DNA of 64,000 bases from the NCBI GenBank assembly GCA_003569245.1, contig BGOM01000019.1:124001-188000 (forward strand). Direction: 5' to 3'. Positions 29,488 through 37,858 of this stretch are shown here, piece by piece (the first letter of the stretch is position 1; each line of letters opens with the position of its first letter). This stretch comes from Opitutia bacterium (lineage in GTDB: Bacteria; Verrucomicrobiota; Verrucomicrobiia; Opitutales; UBA953). The notes under the pieces were generated by a model. It did no database searches and was not told the DNA's origin. It saw only the letters and a program-made list of their open reading frames with translations. A program made the translations under genes and the position numbers.

Positions 29488-32436
29488 ATGCAGATCGACC
29501 GCCTCATCGCCCGCATCCGCGGCCAGCTGGAACTCGGCAACCCCGACCTCGAGGCGCGTTCGCTTGCGGGCGAGTACGCGGCCCTGTGCGCGCGGGCGCG
29601 GGAACGGCTGGAACAGTGCGCGGGCCTGATCCGCGGCGGCCAGGAGCACGCGGCCTTCCAGGTGGCCGAGTCGGAACCCGACCTCCTGGGCCTGTGCGCC
29701 CAGCTGAGCTTCGCCGAGTCGGAACGGTGGCACGCGCTCTGCCGCGAACGCGGCCTGCCGACGGGCTTCCCGCTCGACGACCAGCAGGTCATCGCCGTGG
29801 GCGGCCTCTACGGCAAGGAGATCGGCGAGAACCACCCGCTCTATCGGGATTACCGCGAGGCGATGCGCACGCGCCAGGAGGACCGGGCGCTGACCATCCT
29901 CCGCTCGATCGTCCGCATCAACCCGGCCGACCCGAACGCCCGTTCCGAACTGGACCGGCTCTCGGCCAAGTTCCTGCGCGAATCGCTCGGCAAGGTCACC
30001 GCCCTCTTCGCGGCGGACCGGGCCGAGGAGGCGGTCGCGCTCATGAAGCGGATGGAGCTTTTCGGCGCCTCCGGCCTCGCGGGCGAGGAGCAGTGGGAAG
30101 CCTCGCTCCGCGCCCGCCGCGATTGGCTGCGCGCCAAGGCCGCGGAGCAGATCGCGCAGGCCGTCGAAGAGGCGGCCAAGGCGCGCGTCGGTGACCACTG
30201 GGAGGCGTGCGCAAGCGCGCTCGGCCGGGCCCGTTCCCTGGAGCGCGACCACCAGGTCAACCTGCCCGCCCCGCTGGCGAAGACCTTGACCGAGCTCGAA
30301 GGCTGGGCCGGCGAACTCGCCGCCACCGCCGAAGCCGAGGCCGCCCTGCGCGCCGGCGTGGAATCCCTGACGACCGAGTGGCGGAACCTGCAGCAGGAGG
30401 CGGCCCGCGGCTCCTCCCCGGCGACCTTGGTCGCGCGCCTCGGGAATTGGCTGGAGCGGGCGATACCGCTGGCGGACCGCCTGCCCGACGGGCTGATCCG
30501 CGACGCGCGCACGCTGCGCCAGCTCACGCGTCGACGGTTGAGCCGTCGCTACGCGCTCCTTACCGCCGCCCTCGTGCTGGCGGTGCTGGGAATCGGGGCC
30601 GGCTCCTTGCTCTGGCTGCGCCGGGAAGCCTCCGACAAGGAGGCCCGCGAACGTTTCGCCACGGCGGGGATCGCCGTCGACCGCGGCGACCCGGAGACGG
30701 CGGCCCGTCTGCTCGATGAGCTGCGCGCCCGCAGCCCCGGCCTGGCCGAGGAGCCGGCGCAGAAGGCGGCCGAGGAGGCCCTGCGTCAGCGAATCGCCGA
30801 CCAGCGGACGGCGCTGCAAAGGCTTCAGGACGAGGCCGGTTACCTCAAGGCCCGTCAGACGGAAGGACTGAACCTCACCGGCCTCGGCGACGTGCGCAAG
30901 CGGGTGACGGCCTACCTGGATGAGGTCGGCAAGCTCGGCCCCGCCGCGCAAGCCAGGCTGACCCGGATCCTGCCCGACGCCACCAAGCTGCTGGCGGAGG
31001 CCACCCGGCTCGAGGAGCAGGCCGCCGCCGACCTGACCGCCGCCCGCCGCCGCCTGCGGCAAGCCTTGGGCGAGACCGAGAACATCGCCGACGTGGGCAA
31101 GTCCGTCGCGGCGCTCGACCAGCTGCGCGCCTTGCTCGACCAGCTGCGCCAAGCGGGGCTCCGTAACCTCGACGAAGCCTACGCCGAGGCCGACCGCGCC
31201 GGCAGCCGCCTGGAGGACGAACGCAAGTCGCTCGGCGCGGTGAAGTCGCTCGAGACCAGCGCCGACCTCCGCTCCTACCTCGCGGCGCTCAAGGACGCCG
31301 CCGAGGCCGCGCCCGAGAAAACGGACCTCCACCAGCGCGGGCTGGCCGTGCTCGATAAGGCCGAGGCCCTGCGCAACCTACCCCGCTCGGCCTTGGCGCC
31401 GCGGTTCGGCGCGATGTGGGACGGCTGCGCCCACTCCGATCCGCAAGGCATCTTCCCGCCCAAGGAACTCGGCGAAGGCGAGGCCAAGATCCTCAAGCAG
31501 CTGACGGACGACGGCGTCCTCCGCGCGCTGCGCAAATACAGCGTCGTCGCCCATTCCCTCCAAGGTCCGCGGCTGGTCGGCTCGGTCTTCGTGGTCGGCG
31601 ACCTGACGAAGACCCGCAGTTCCTTCGGCGACGGCATCGAGGTCCGCACCGAGGCGAAGGAACTGACCCGGGAAGGCGCCGTGATCGACGCGGTGTGGAG
31701 CCGGCGCGACTTCGTCAACGGCGCCAAGTCCGGCGAGGAACTGCAGGAAGGACTGATCATCCCCGAGGTGGAATACCTCCGCGGCCTCGGCCGTTTCCAC
31801 GACCCCAAGACCGGGCAGCTCGGCGAACCGCTGCTGCGCACGCTTGACCGCCTCCGCCGCGGCACGGCGCCCTACCTCGAGGTGCGCGCCTACCAGCTGC
31901 AGGAACTCTACCGCCTCGGCACCCAGCGCCCGGACGTCTGGGGCCTGCTGTACTCGCCCTCCGCCCAGCGCGATGCCGAGCAGCTGCGGCGCATCACGGC
32001 GAACCGGATGGGGGCCTTCGACTTCCTCTACAAGGACAAATGGGCCGACGCCCAGACGGAGCTCAAGGTCTTCCTGTTGCCGCGCACGGGCCCGGGCTAC
32101 GCCGAGGAAGCCCGCTTCTGGCGGACCGTGCTCGGCACGTTGCGCGAGCGCCCGCTGATCTTCGCCGGCCACGTGGGCCGCGACGGCAAGGCCGCGCTCC
32201 GCGACCCGCTGGCCAACGTCGTCCTCTACGGCATCGACACCGAAGGCAAGGCGACCGTCCTGTTCCGCGTCAACCAGGAGGGCATCCCGGTCCGCGTCGC
32301 CGAAGCCGCGCCGTGGACGCCGCTGCTGCGCCTCCCCGGCACGGTCGCGGAGGCCGCCCAGGCCGCCGGGATCCCGGCCGGGCTGACGCCGCCGTCCGGC
32401 GGTTGGGAAGCCTTGCTCCAGGGCCGCGATCTCTGA
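29488..32436 (+). CDS. large coiled-coil single-pass membrane protein of the GTPase/GAP1-like operon
   Basis: The 982-residue protein has a helical N-terminal half rich in Ala, Glu and Arg with TPR-like stretches. One membrane helix sits at about 354-376, after a basic RRRLSRRY stretch that favours a cytoplasmic N-terminus. A long coiled-coil region (about 380-640) follows, and a C-terminal globular region of about 330 residues contains LVGSVFVVGDLTKTR and LIFAGHVGRDGKAAL. I do not recognise a family for the C-terminus. Its place in the operon, its size and its single helix suggest a scaffold or effector partner of the GTPase and GAP1-like proteins. Start and stop are 3 bases from both neighbours. 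Confidence 0.7.
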   Translation: MQIDRLIARIRGQLELGNPDLEARSLAGEYAALCARARERLEQCAGLIRGGQEHAAFQVAESEPDLLGLCAQLSFAESERWHALCRERGLPTGFPLDDQQVIAVGGLYGKEIGENHPLYRDYREAMRTRQEDRALTILRSIVRINPADPNARSELDRLSAKFLRESLGKVTALFAADRAEEAVALMKRMELFGASGLAGEEQWEASLRARRDWLRAKAAEQIAQAVEEAAKARVGDHWEACASALGRARSLERDHQVNLPAPLAKTLTELEGWAGELAATAEAEAALRAGVESLTTEWRNLQQEAARGSSPATLVARLGNWLERAIPLADRLPDGLIRDARTLRQLTRRRLSRRYALLTAALVLAVLGIGAGSLLWLRREASDKEARERFATAGIAVDRGDPETAARLLDELRARSPGLAEEPAQKAAEEALRQRIADQRTALQRLQDEAGYLKARQTEGLNLTGLGDVRKRVTAYLDEVGKLGPAAQARLTRILPDATKLLAEATRLEEQAAADLTAARRRLRQALGETENIADVGKSVAALDQLRALLDQLRQAGLRNLDEAYAEADRAGSRLEDERKSLGAVKSLETSADLRSYLAALKDAAEAAPEKTDLHQRGLAVLDKAEALRNLPRSALAPRFGAMWDGCAHSDPQGIFPPKELGEGEAKILKQLTDDGVLRALRKYSVVAHSLQGPRLVGSVFVVGDLTKTRSSFGDGIEVRTEAKELTREGAVIDAVWSRRDFVNGAKSGEELQEGLIIPEVEYLRGLGRFHDPKTGQLGEPLLRTLDRLRRGTAPYLEVRAYQLQELYRLGTQRPDVWGLLYSPSAQRDAEQLRRITANRMGAFDFLYKDKWADAQTELKVFLLPRTGPGYAEEARFWRTVLGTLRERPLIFAGHVGRDGKAALRDPLANVVLYGIDTEGKATVLFRVNQEGIPVRVAEAAPWTPLLRLPGTVAEAAQAAGIPAGLTPPSGGWEALLQGRDL

Positions 32437-32439
32437 GCC

Positions 32440-33084
32440 ATGGCCACGTCCGACGCTTACCGACTCCGCTGGAAAGGCGCCATCACCGGCCCGTTCCCGC
32501 TCAGCCGCGTCACCGAGATGCTGCGCACCGGGGAGATCAGCCTGCTCCATAACATCGAAGTGGACGGCAAGTGGACCACGGTGCGCGACTACTTCCGCGC
32601 GACCGGCCTGACGCGCGTGCACACGCCAGGCCCGGGTTTCGCCCCGCCGCTCTCGCCGTTCGCCCAGGACGAGACGCCCCCGCCGCCCCCCGGGGCCCCC
32701 GGCGAAAGCCCCCGCCCCGTCGCGACCCGCAAGCGGCTGAGCGCCTCCGAGATGCTCGAGCGCTCCGTCCGCGAAGGCTACCTCTGGTGCGGCGCGACGT
32801 TCCTGTTGCCGCCGGTCTTCGCGCTGCTGGTCTTCCCGATGTCCTGGCTGCAAGGCGTCGACGTCGCCGCGATGCGCAGCCTGCACCTGGCGATCGTCTT
32901 CATCCTCGCCACCCTCGTCGGCAGTTTCCTCCCCTTGATCTTCGTCCGCCGCATCAGCGCGACGCTCGGCCCGGCCGGCCTCCGGGAGGAAGGGGAAGCC
33001 CAGGTCAAACTGGCCATAATCCTAGGGGTTTCCGGGGCGATCCTGTGGTTGACGATGTGCGGCTGGTACCTCTCCCACCGCTAG
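32440..33084 (+). CDS. GYF_2-domain membrane protein
   Basis: The 214-residue product has an N-terminal GYF_2-type domain at residues 5-55 (YRLRWKGAITGPFPL then EISLLHNIEVDGKW), a proline-rich linker (PPPPPGAPGE) and three membrane helices at about 110-130, 143-165 and 182-204. GYF_2 domains are small peptide-binding modules that bacteria often fuse to membrane segments. It is the last gene of the four-gene operon and probably links the complex to the membrane through proline-rich partners; the GAP1-like protein has such a proline run. That link is inference. Confidence 0.75.
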   Translation: MATSDAYRLRWKGAITGPFPLSRVTEMLRTGEISLLHNIEVDGKWTTVRDYFRATGLTRVHTPGPGFAPPLSPFAQDETPPPPPGAPGESPRPVATRKRLSASEMLERSVREGYLWCGATFLLPPVFALLVFPMSWLQGVDVAAMRSLHLAIVFILATLVGSFLPLIFVRRISATLGPAGLREEGEAQVKLAIILGVSGAILWLTMCGWYLSHR

Positions 33085-33097
33085 GCATCGTAACGGC

Positions 33098-33126
33098 TTG
33101 ACGAAATCGGGCGCTTTACATGGACT
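33098..33126 (+). promoter_or_regulatory. candidate promoter of the tRNA gene
   Basis: TTGACG at 33098-33103 and TGGACT at 33121-33126 are separated by exactly 17 bases. The expected start point near 33133 lies about 10 bases before the tRNA 5' end. Confidence 0.45.
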
Positions 33127-33143
33127 CCGCTTCCTCGGTTTTC

Positions 33144-33220
33144 GGTAGCGTAGCTCAGTTGGTTAGAGCGAGGGACTCATAAGCCCTAGGTCGGCAGTTC
33201 GATCCTGCCCGCTACCACCA
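33144..33220 (+). tRNA. tRNA with CAU anticodon, elongator Met type
   Basis: A full cloverleaf folds: acceptor GGTAGCG (33144-33150) with CGCTACC (33210-33216), D arm GCTC/GAGC, anticodon loop CTCATAA with CAT at 33178-33180, T arm GGCAG/CTGCC with loop TTCGATC, discriminator A at 33217, and an encoded CCA at 33218-33220. The G1-C72 pair excludes initiator tRNA. Elongator Met is most likely; a lysidine-modified Ile tRNA has the same anticodon and loop and cannot be fully excluded. The last anticodon-stem pair is an A-G mismatch (33175 and 33183). Confidence 0.95.
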
Positions 33221-33234
33221 CCGAGGAGGTACTA

Positions 33235-33260
33235 AAGCCATCCGGCCAGGCTGGCTTCTT
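33235..33260 (+). terminator. weak terminator after the tRNA
   Basis: AAGCCA (33235-33240) can pair with TGGCTT (33252-33257) around an 11-base loop, followed by CTTTCCC. It lies 15 bases after the tRNA, but the T run is short. Confidence 0.4.
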
Positions 33261-33288
33261 TCCCAAGCCCTCGGCCCTCGGCCTTTGC

Positions 33289-33909
33289 TCAGGCCTTCAG
33301 GATCGCGGCGACCGGGATATCGAGGCCATCCTTCCAGAGCGACTCCAAGCCATAGCTCCGGCGGGTGTCGTCGCGGAAAAGATGGAAGACCACGTCGAAC
33401 GCATCGACGACCGACCAACCGCTATCCTTGTGCGCCTCGGTGCGGGTCTTCGAACCGGCGGCTTCCACGACGCGCTCCAGCTCGATGCGCAGCGCGCGCA
33501 GGTGCGGTTCGGAGTTGCCGGTGGCGACCACGAGGAAATCCGCGACGGAGGAAAGCTGACCCAGCTGAAGGACGCGGAGATCGACGGCCTTCTTCTCATC
33601 AAGGGCCTTGACGGCGGCCACGAGGTGGGCCGGCATCAACGGCAGTTGGAAGGCGACGGCCGGCGCGGCCGGGACGACGTTCGCGGAGCGGCCCTTGGCC
33701 TTGAGGCCGATGGGCTTGGCGGCGGCGCGACGGACCGGAGCGGGCTTCGCGACCGGCTTCGACACCTTCTTGGCGGGCTTGGCCGCCGGCTTGACCGGAA
33801 CCTTGGTGACCTTGGCCGCAGCCTTGGCGACCTTCTTCACCTTGACCGCCTTGGCGAGCTTGGCGGACTTGGCGGGTTTGGCGGCGGGCTTCTTCTTGAG
33901 GGCGGACAT
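33289..33909 (-). CDS. rsfS: ribosomal silencing factor RsfS with long Lys/Ala/Pro-rich N-terminal tail
   Basis: The C-terminal 120 residues are a standard RsfS domain, which binds ribosomal protein L14 and blocks subunit joining: SVADFLVVATGNSEPHLRAL near residue 120 and SGWSVVDAFDVVFHLF near residue 163. The first roughly 85 residues are an unusual tail of KPAAKPAK- and KVAKAAAKV-like repeats, resembling histone H1-like or AlgP-like basic tails. Usual RsfS length is about 105-130; this one is 206. The gene lies 2 bases after the nadD stop, the normal nadD-rsfS pairing. The ATG at 33909 directly opens the repeat tail, and no later start would keep a full domain with a good context. Confidence 0.92.
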   Translation of the reverse strand: MSALKKKPAAKPAKSAKLAKAVKVKKVAKAAAKVTKVPVKPAAKPAKKVSKPVAKPAPVRRAAAKPIGLKAKGRSANVVPAAPAVAFQLPLMPAHLVAAVKALDEKKAVDLRVLQLGQLSSVADFLVVATGNSEPHLRALRIELERVVEAAGSKTRTEAHKDSGWSVVDAFDVVFHLFRDDTRRSYGLESLWKDGLDIPVAAILKA

Positions 33910-33911
33910 GG

Positions 33912-34499
33912 TCAGGCTTGGTAAAGGGCGTGCTCTTCGATGTGGCGGCGCACGGCGGGGAGCAAGCCGTTTGTCGGCTGACCGTTCCGCAACCGCTCCC
34001 GCAGCTCCGTCGAGGAGACCTCGACCGCCGGCGCGTCCAGCCGATGGAGGCGCACCCGGCCGCGCAAGGCGGGTGGCGCCTCGACCGTCAGGCCGTCGCG
34101 CGCCAGGACCGCGAATTCAACCAGCCCGACCAGTTCGCCGACGTCCTTCCAACGGTCCAAACGTCCCAGCTGGTCGGCGCCGAGGATCCAGATGAGCCGA
34201 GCCTGCGGATGCTCCCGGACGAGTTCCCGCGCGGTGTCGACGGACCAGCTGGGGCCGGGACGGAGCGTCTCACGCGCATCGACCGTCGCCCAGGCGGCGT
34301 CCGCGAAAGCCAGGCGGGTCATGGCGATCCGGTCGGCCGCCGAGGCGCGCGGCGGCCCGTCGCGCAAAGGCGCCTGCCCGGCGGGAAGCACGAGCACCTG
34401 AGCCAACCCGAGCTGGCGCCACGCGGCGGTGGCGGCGGCCACGTGCCCGACATGGGGCGGGTCGAAGGACCCTCCGAAGATGCCGAGCACGGCGGACAT
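33912..34499 (-). CDS. nadD: nicotinate-nucleotide adenylyltransferase
   Basis: The 195-residue enzyme makes deamido-NAD from nicotinate mononucleotide and ATP. It shows the nucleotidyltransferase motif GIFGGSFDPPHVGH at residues 6-19, WILGADQL near residue 110 and the C-terminal ISSTxxR-like VSSTELRERL near residue 160. ATG 34499 gives the family start; an upstream open frame to 34652 adds basic, non-conserved residues. It pairs with rsfS as in most bacteria and is divergent from lpxI across 82 bases. Confidence 0.96.
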   Translation of the reverse strand: MSAVLGIFGGSFDPPHVGHVAAATAAWRQLGLAQVLVLPAGQAPLRDGPPRASAADRIAMTRLAFADAAWATVDARETLRPGPSWSVDTARELVREHPQARLIWILGADQLGRLDRWKDVGELVGLVEFAVLARDGLTVEAPPALRGRVRLHRLDAPAVEVSSTELRERLRNGQPTNGLLPAVRRHIEEHALYQA

Positions 34500-34581
34500 G
34501 CGGGGATTACGCCCACCCCGGCGGCGACTGGCAACCCAAAGCAGGCTTGAGCCCGGACGCTTCACCGGGAACGATGCCCCC

Positions 34582-35436
34582 ATGGCGTCCGCCTCGCGTT
34601 TCCTCCCCGCCGATTTCGACCCCTCCCGGCCCATCGCCGTGATCGCGGGCAAGGGACGCTACCCTGCCCTGCTCATCGAATGCGCCCGGGCCCGCGGCGC
34701 CCAGGTCCGGCTGGTGGCCTTCGAGGAAGAGACCGACCCGGCGTTGCTCGCCACCTTCGAACCCGCGCACCGCCGGTCCGTCCCCGTGGGCAAGCTCGGC
34801 GGACTGCTCGAGGCCCTCGCGGAGCTCAAGGTCGCGGGCGCGCTCATGGCCGGACAGGTCACGCCGCGCAAGCTGTTCTCCGGGATGATCCCCGACCTCA
34901 AGCTGGTGGCTTTGCTCGCCTCGCTGAAGGAGCGCAACGCGGAGACCATCTTCGGGGGCGTCGCCCGCGAAATCGAGGCGACCGGCGTCCGCATGCTCGA
35001 CGCCCGCGTCTTCCTCGACGACCACCTCGCCTCGCCGGGCTGCCTCACGGGCTGGCTCAGCGGGGTCGACGACGATGAGCTCGCCTTCGGCGTGCGCATG
35101 GCGCGCGAGATGGCCCGGCTCGACGTCGGCCAGGCGGTGGTGACCGCGAAAGGCACCGTGATCGCGGTCGAAGCCTTCGAAGGGACCGACAACATGCTGA
35201 AACGCTGCGCGGCGACGGGTGGCAAGGAGATGCTGCTCACCAAGGCCGCGAAACACGCCCCGGACTGGCGCTTCGACGTCCCCTGCTTCGGCCTGCAGAC
35301 CCTGGAGAGCATGGTGGCCGGCGGCGTCCGCCGCGCCGCGCTCGAATCCGACGCGGTCATCCTCATCGACAAGCCGGCGGTCATCGCGCGGGCCAAGGAG
35401 CTCGGCGTGACCCTGCTCGGTTTCCCCGCCGCGTGA
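34582..35436 (+). CDS. lpxI: UDP-2,3-diacylglucosamine pyrophosphatase, LpxI type
   Basis: The 284-residue protein belongs to the LpxI family (formerly DUF1009), the alternative to LpxH that makes lipid X in lipid A synthesis. It shows IAVIAGKGRYPALLIECA near residue 13, GQVTPRKLF near residue 90 and a C-terminal domain with DVGQAVVTAKGTVIAVEAFEGTD. The C-terminal segment with VPCFGLQTLE and AAIESDAVILIDKP-like sequence fits the family. Its presence implies an outer membrane with lipid A. The next gene starts inside its stop codon (GTGA). Confidence 0.93.
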   Translation: MASASRFLPADFDPSRPIAVIAGKGRYPALLIECARARGAQVRLVAFEEETDPALLATFEPAHRRSVPVGKLGGLLEALAELKVAGALMAGQVTPRKLFSGMIPDLKLVALLASLKERNAETIFGGVAREIEATGVRMLDARVFLDDHLASPGCLTGWLSGVDDDELAFGVRMAREMARLDVGQAVVTAKGTVIAVEAFEGTDNMLKRCAATGGKEMLLTKAAKHAPDWRFDVPCFGLQTLESMVAGGVRRAALESDAVILIDKPAVIARAKELGVTLLGFPAA

Positions 35437-35762
35437 ACGCGCTCGAGACCCTCATCGCGGAGGCCGCGACGCGCCGCCTCGGTGGCGCGGGCCGGGTCAC
35501 CGCGCTGACGCTCGGCACCGAGGACGTCGACGTCACGGTCGAGCTCGACGGCCAGCCCGCGCCGGTGAGTTTCCGGGCCGAGGGCTTACGCTGGTCGGTC
35601 CAGGGCGGCGACTTCCGGCTCACGTTCGCGGCCGCGCGTTGCTCGCTGCCTTGGCTGCACGCCTTGCTCCAGGCCTGGGCGGAGAAGACCGGACGGACCG
35701 TGACCTTCCCCGACGAGCTGAGGTTCCTCCCGCTCAAGCTGCGCCTGCGACGCGCCGACTGA
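35433..35762 (+). CDS. hypothetical protein
   Basis: This 109-residue product begins with GTG at 35433, overlapping the lpxI stop by four bases, so it is translationally coupled. It is a soluble protein with alternating polar/hydrophobic residues suggesting a small alpha/beta fold (VTALTLGTEDVDVTVELDG). No motif is recognised. Coupling to lpxI is the only hint to its role. Confidence 0.75.
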   Translation: MNALETLIAEAATRRLGGAGRVTALTLGTEDVDVTVELDGQPAPVSFRAEGLRWSVQGGDFRLTFAAARCSLPWLHALLQAWAEKTGRTVTFPDELRFLPLKLRLRRAD

Positions 35763-35763
35763 T

Positions 35764-36027
35764 TCAGCCGTCGAGGAAATCCCACGCCAGCGCGCTCTCG
35801 ACGATCAGCCAGGCGAGGAGCAGCGCGCCGACGAGCAGCAGCCAGCGGCGGTGCTCGATCCAGAAGCCCGGCTGGTCATCCGCCGGATCGACGCCGCCGC
35901 GACCGGTCAGCAGGAGCCGCAGACGGACATGCCAGGCCAGACCGGTCTGCGCGGAGAGGTCCGGGTGGGCATAGGCGCCCTCGCGGTAGTCCTTCCTGCG
36001 AAGCAAACTGGCCAGACGGCGGAACAT
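35764..36027 (-). CDS. hypothetical small membrane protein
   Basis: The 87-residue product has a basic N-terminus, a conserved-looking GLAWHVRLRLLLTGRGG segment and one membrane helix near the C-terminus (WLLLVGALLLAWLIVESALAW). It ends 1 base after the convergent hypothetical gene and is divergent from panB. No family is recognised. Confidence 0.65.
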   Translation of the reverse strand: MFRRLASLLRRKDYREGAYAHPDLSAQTGLAWHVRLRLLLTGRGGVDPADDQPGFWIEHRRWLLLVGALLLAWLIVESALAWDFLDG

Positions 36028-36086
36028 CCTCCGAGCCTACGACCACTTCCCCACGCTTTACAAGCGGAGCGTCACAGGGTAGCACC

Positions 36087-36860
36087 TTGGACGTGAAGTC
36101 CACCACCCGGTCCCTCCGCGCCCTCAAAGGCGTCCGGCCCATCGTCTGCCTGACGGCCTACGACGCCGTCACGGCCCGCATCGCGGCGGAAGGCGGCGCC
36201 GACCTCCTGCTGGTGGGCGACTCGGTCGGCAACACGGTGCTCGGGATGCCGGACACGGTCGGGGTGACGATGGACATGATGATCCATCACACCGCCGCCG
36301 TCGCCCGGGCCAGGCCTGACGCCTTGATCGTCGGCGACCTGCCCTTCGCCCTGGCGCACGACAACTTCTCCAAGCTCCTCGGGTACGGTCGCCGCTTCCT
36401 CCAGGAAGGCGGCGCCCAGGCCGTGAAGATCGAAGGCGGCGCCACCCTCGCGCCGGCCATCGCCAAGCTCGTCGACGCCGGCATCCCCGTCATGGGGCAT
36501 GTCGGCCTGCTCCCGCAGCGCGTCCACGCGACCGGCTACCGCCGCCGCGGCCTCACGGCCGAGGACCAGGTCCGGTTGCTGGCGGACGCCGTCGCGGTCG
36601 CCGAAGCCGGCGCCTTCGCCCTGGTGGTCGAATGCGTCGACCCGGCTTTCATGCCCGCGATCACGGCCGCCGTCGGCATCCCGACCATCGGCATCGGCTC
36701 GGGCCAAGGGTGCGACGGACAGATCCTCGTGCTGCACGACCTCCTCGGCCTCACGCCGACCCCGCCGCCGTTCGTGCGACCGGAAGCCAACCTCCACCGG
36801 GACGCCGTCGCCGCCGTCCGCCGCTGGGCCGGCAAGGTCCGCGCCCGCAAAGCCCGATGA
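36087..36860 (+). CDS. panB: 3-methyl-2-oxobutanoate hydroxymethyltransferase
   Basis: The 257-residue enzyme makes ketopantoate, the first step of pantothenate/CoA synthesis. Motifs include LTAYDAVTARIAAEGGADLLLVGDS near residue 20, DLPFA near residue 87, AVKIEGG near residue 112, GHVGLLPQ near 139 and GIGSGQGCDGQILVLHDLLG near residue 204. The start is not ATG: TTG at 36087 or GTG at 36093 both fit, with no strong ribosome binding site. Its stop overlaps the gpsA start by four bases (ATGA). Confidence 0.95.
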   Translation: MDVKSTTRSLRALKGVRPIVCLTAYDAVTARIAAEGGADLLLVGDSVGNTVLGMPDTVGVTMDMMIHHTAAVARARPDALIVGDLPFALAHDNFSKLLGYGRRFLQEGGAQAVKIEGGATLAPAIAKLVDAGIPVMGHVGLLPQRVHATGYRRRGLTAEDQVRLLADAVAVAEAGAFALVVECVDPAFMPAITAAVGIPTIGIGSGQGCDGQILVLHDLLGLTPTPPPFVRPEANLHRDAVAAVRRWAGKVRARKAR

Positions 36861-37858
36861 ACTGCGTGATCTTCGGGGCCGGCGCCTGGGGTACGGCGAT
36901 GGCCATCCACCTCGCCCGCCAGGGCCATACCGTGACCTTGGTGCCACGCCGCCTGGAACACGCGCTCGCGCTGGCGAGCACCCGGGAGAACACGGACTAC
37001 CTGCCCGGCCAACGGCTGGAGGATTCGATCCAGATCGGCCTCGAACCGCTGCCGGCCCTGATGGACGCCGACCTGATCTTCCTGGCCTGCCCTTCGAAAG
37101 GCCTGCCGGCCCTGCTGGAACAGATCGGGCCGGCCGTGCGCGCGTCGTCGACGCGGATGGCGATCTCGCTCTGCAAGGGGCTGGACCAGACCACCCTGCT
37201 GCGCCCCAGCGAACTGATGGGCCGGGCCTTCGGGTCCGTCCCCGTCGCCACGCTCAGCGGACCGAGCAACGCGGCCGAGGTCGCCCGCGGCCTGCCGACC
37301 GCGCTGGTCTTGGCGGCGGCGAAGGACGACGACGTGCTCCGCGCCGTCCAGGCGGCCGTGAGCGGACCGACCTTGCGCGCCTACACGTCCTCCGACGTCG
37401 CCGGCGTCGAGATCGGCGGTACGCTCAAGAATGTCTATGCGGTCGGGGCCGGTCTCTGCGACGGACTGGACCTCGGCGATAACGCCAAGGCCGCCGTGCT
37501 CTCCCGCGCGCTGCAGGAGATGATCCGCCTCGGCGTCGCCCTGGGCGGACGCGCGGAAACCTTCCTGGGCCTCGGCGGCGTCGGCGACCTCATGGCGACG
37601 GCGCACGGCGGCTGGAGCCGCAACCGCACCTTGGGCGAACAAGTGGCCCGCGACCCCCGCGGCACGCTGGCCGCCCTCGCCCATCGCCGCGAAGCCGTCG
37701 AGGGTCATCGCGCCACCGACACGCTCACGCGCCTGGCCAGGCAACGCGGGGTGCAGGCCCCGATCCTCTTCTGCCTCCACGCGATCCTGTACGAAGGCCT
37801 GGACCCGCGCGCGGGCGTGACGGCGTTGATGACGCGCGACCTCCGGCCCGAGGCATGA
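36857..37858 (+). CDS. gpsA: NAD(P)-dependent glycerol-3-phosphate dehydrogenase
   Basis: The 333-residue enzyme makes sn-glycerol-3-phosphate for phospholipids. It has the Rossmann motif FGAGAWGTAMA at residues 6-16, FLACPSKGLP near residue 75, the catalytic-lysine block GGTLKNVYAVGAGL near residue 187 and GLGGVGDLMAT near residue 239. Both ends overlap neighbours by ATGA (panB before, the SET gene after), so three unrelated functions are translationally coupled. Confidence 0.96.
   Translation: MNCVIFGAGAWGTAMAIHLARQGHTVTLVPRRLEHALALASTRENTDYLPGQRLEDSIQIGLEPLPALMDADLIFLACPSKGLPALLEQIGPAVRASSTRMAISLCKGLDQTTLLRPSELMGRAFGSVPVATLSGPSNAAEVARGLPTALVLAAAKDDDVLRAVQAAVSGPTLRAYTSSDVAGVEIGGTLKNVYAVGAGLCDGLDLGDNAKAAVLSRALQEMIRLGVALGGRAETFLGLGGVGDLMATAHGGWSRNRTLGEQVARDPRGTLAALAHRREAVEGHRATDTLTRLARQRGVQAPILFCLHAILYEGLDPRAGVTALMTRDLRPEA

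Noticed and set aside
27181-31332. Open frame of about 1383 codons on the minus strand through the GTPase/GAP1-like operon
   Set aside because: Low-complexity Arg/Gly/Ala composition without motifs; the plus-strand frames have P-loop, membrane and GYF_2 signatures and proper gene spacing.
33144-33260. tRNA gene considered as an integration site of a mobile element
   Set aside because: No integrase, no direct repeat of the tRNA 3' end and ordinary housekeeping genes (rsfS, nadD) follow directly.
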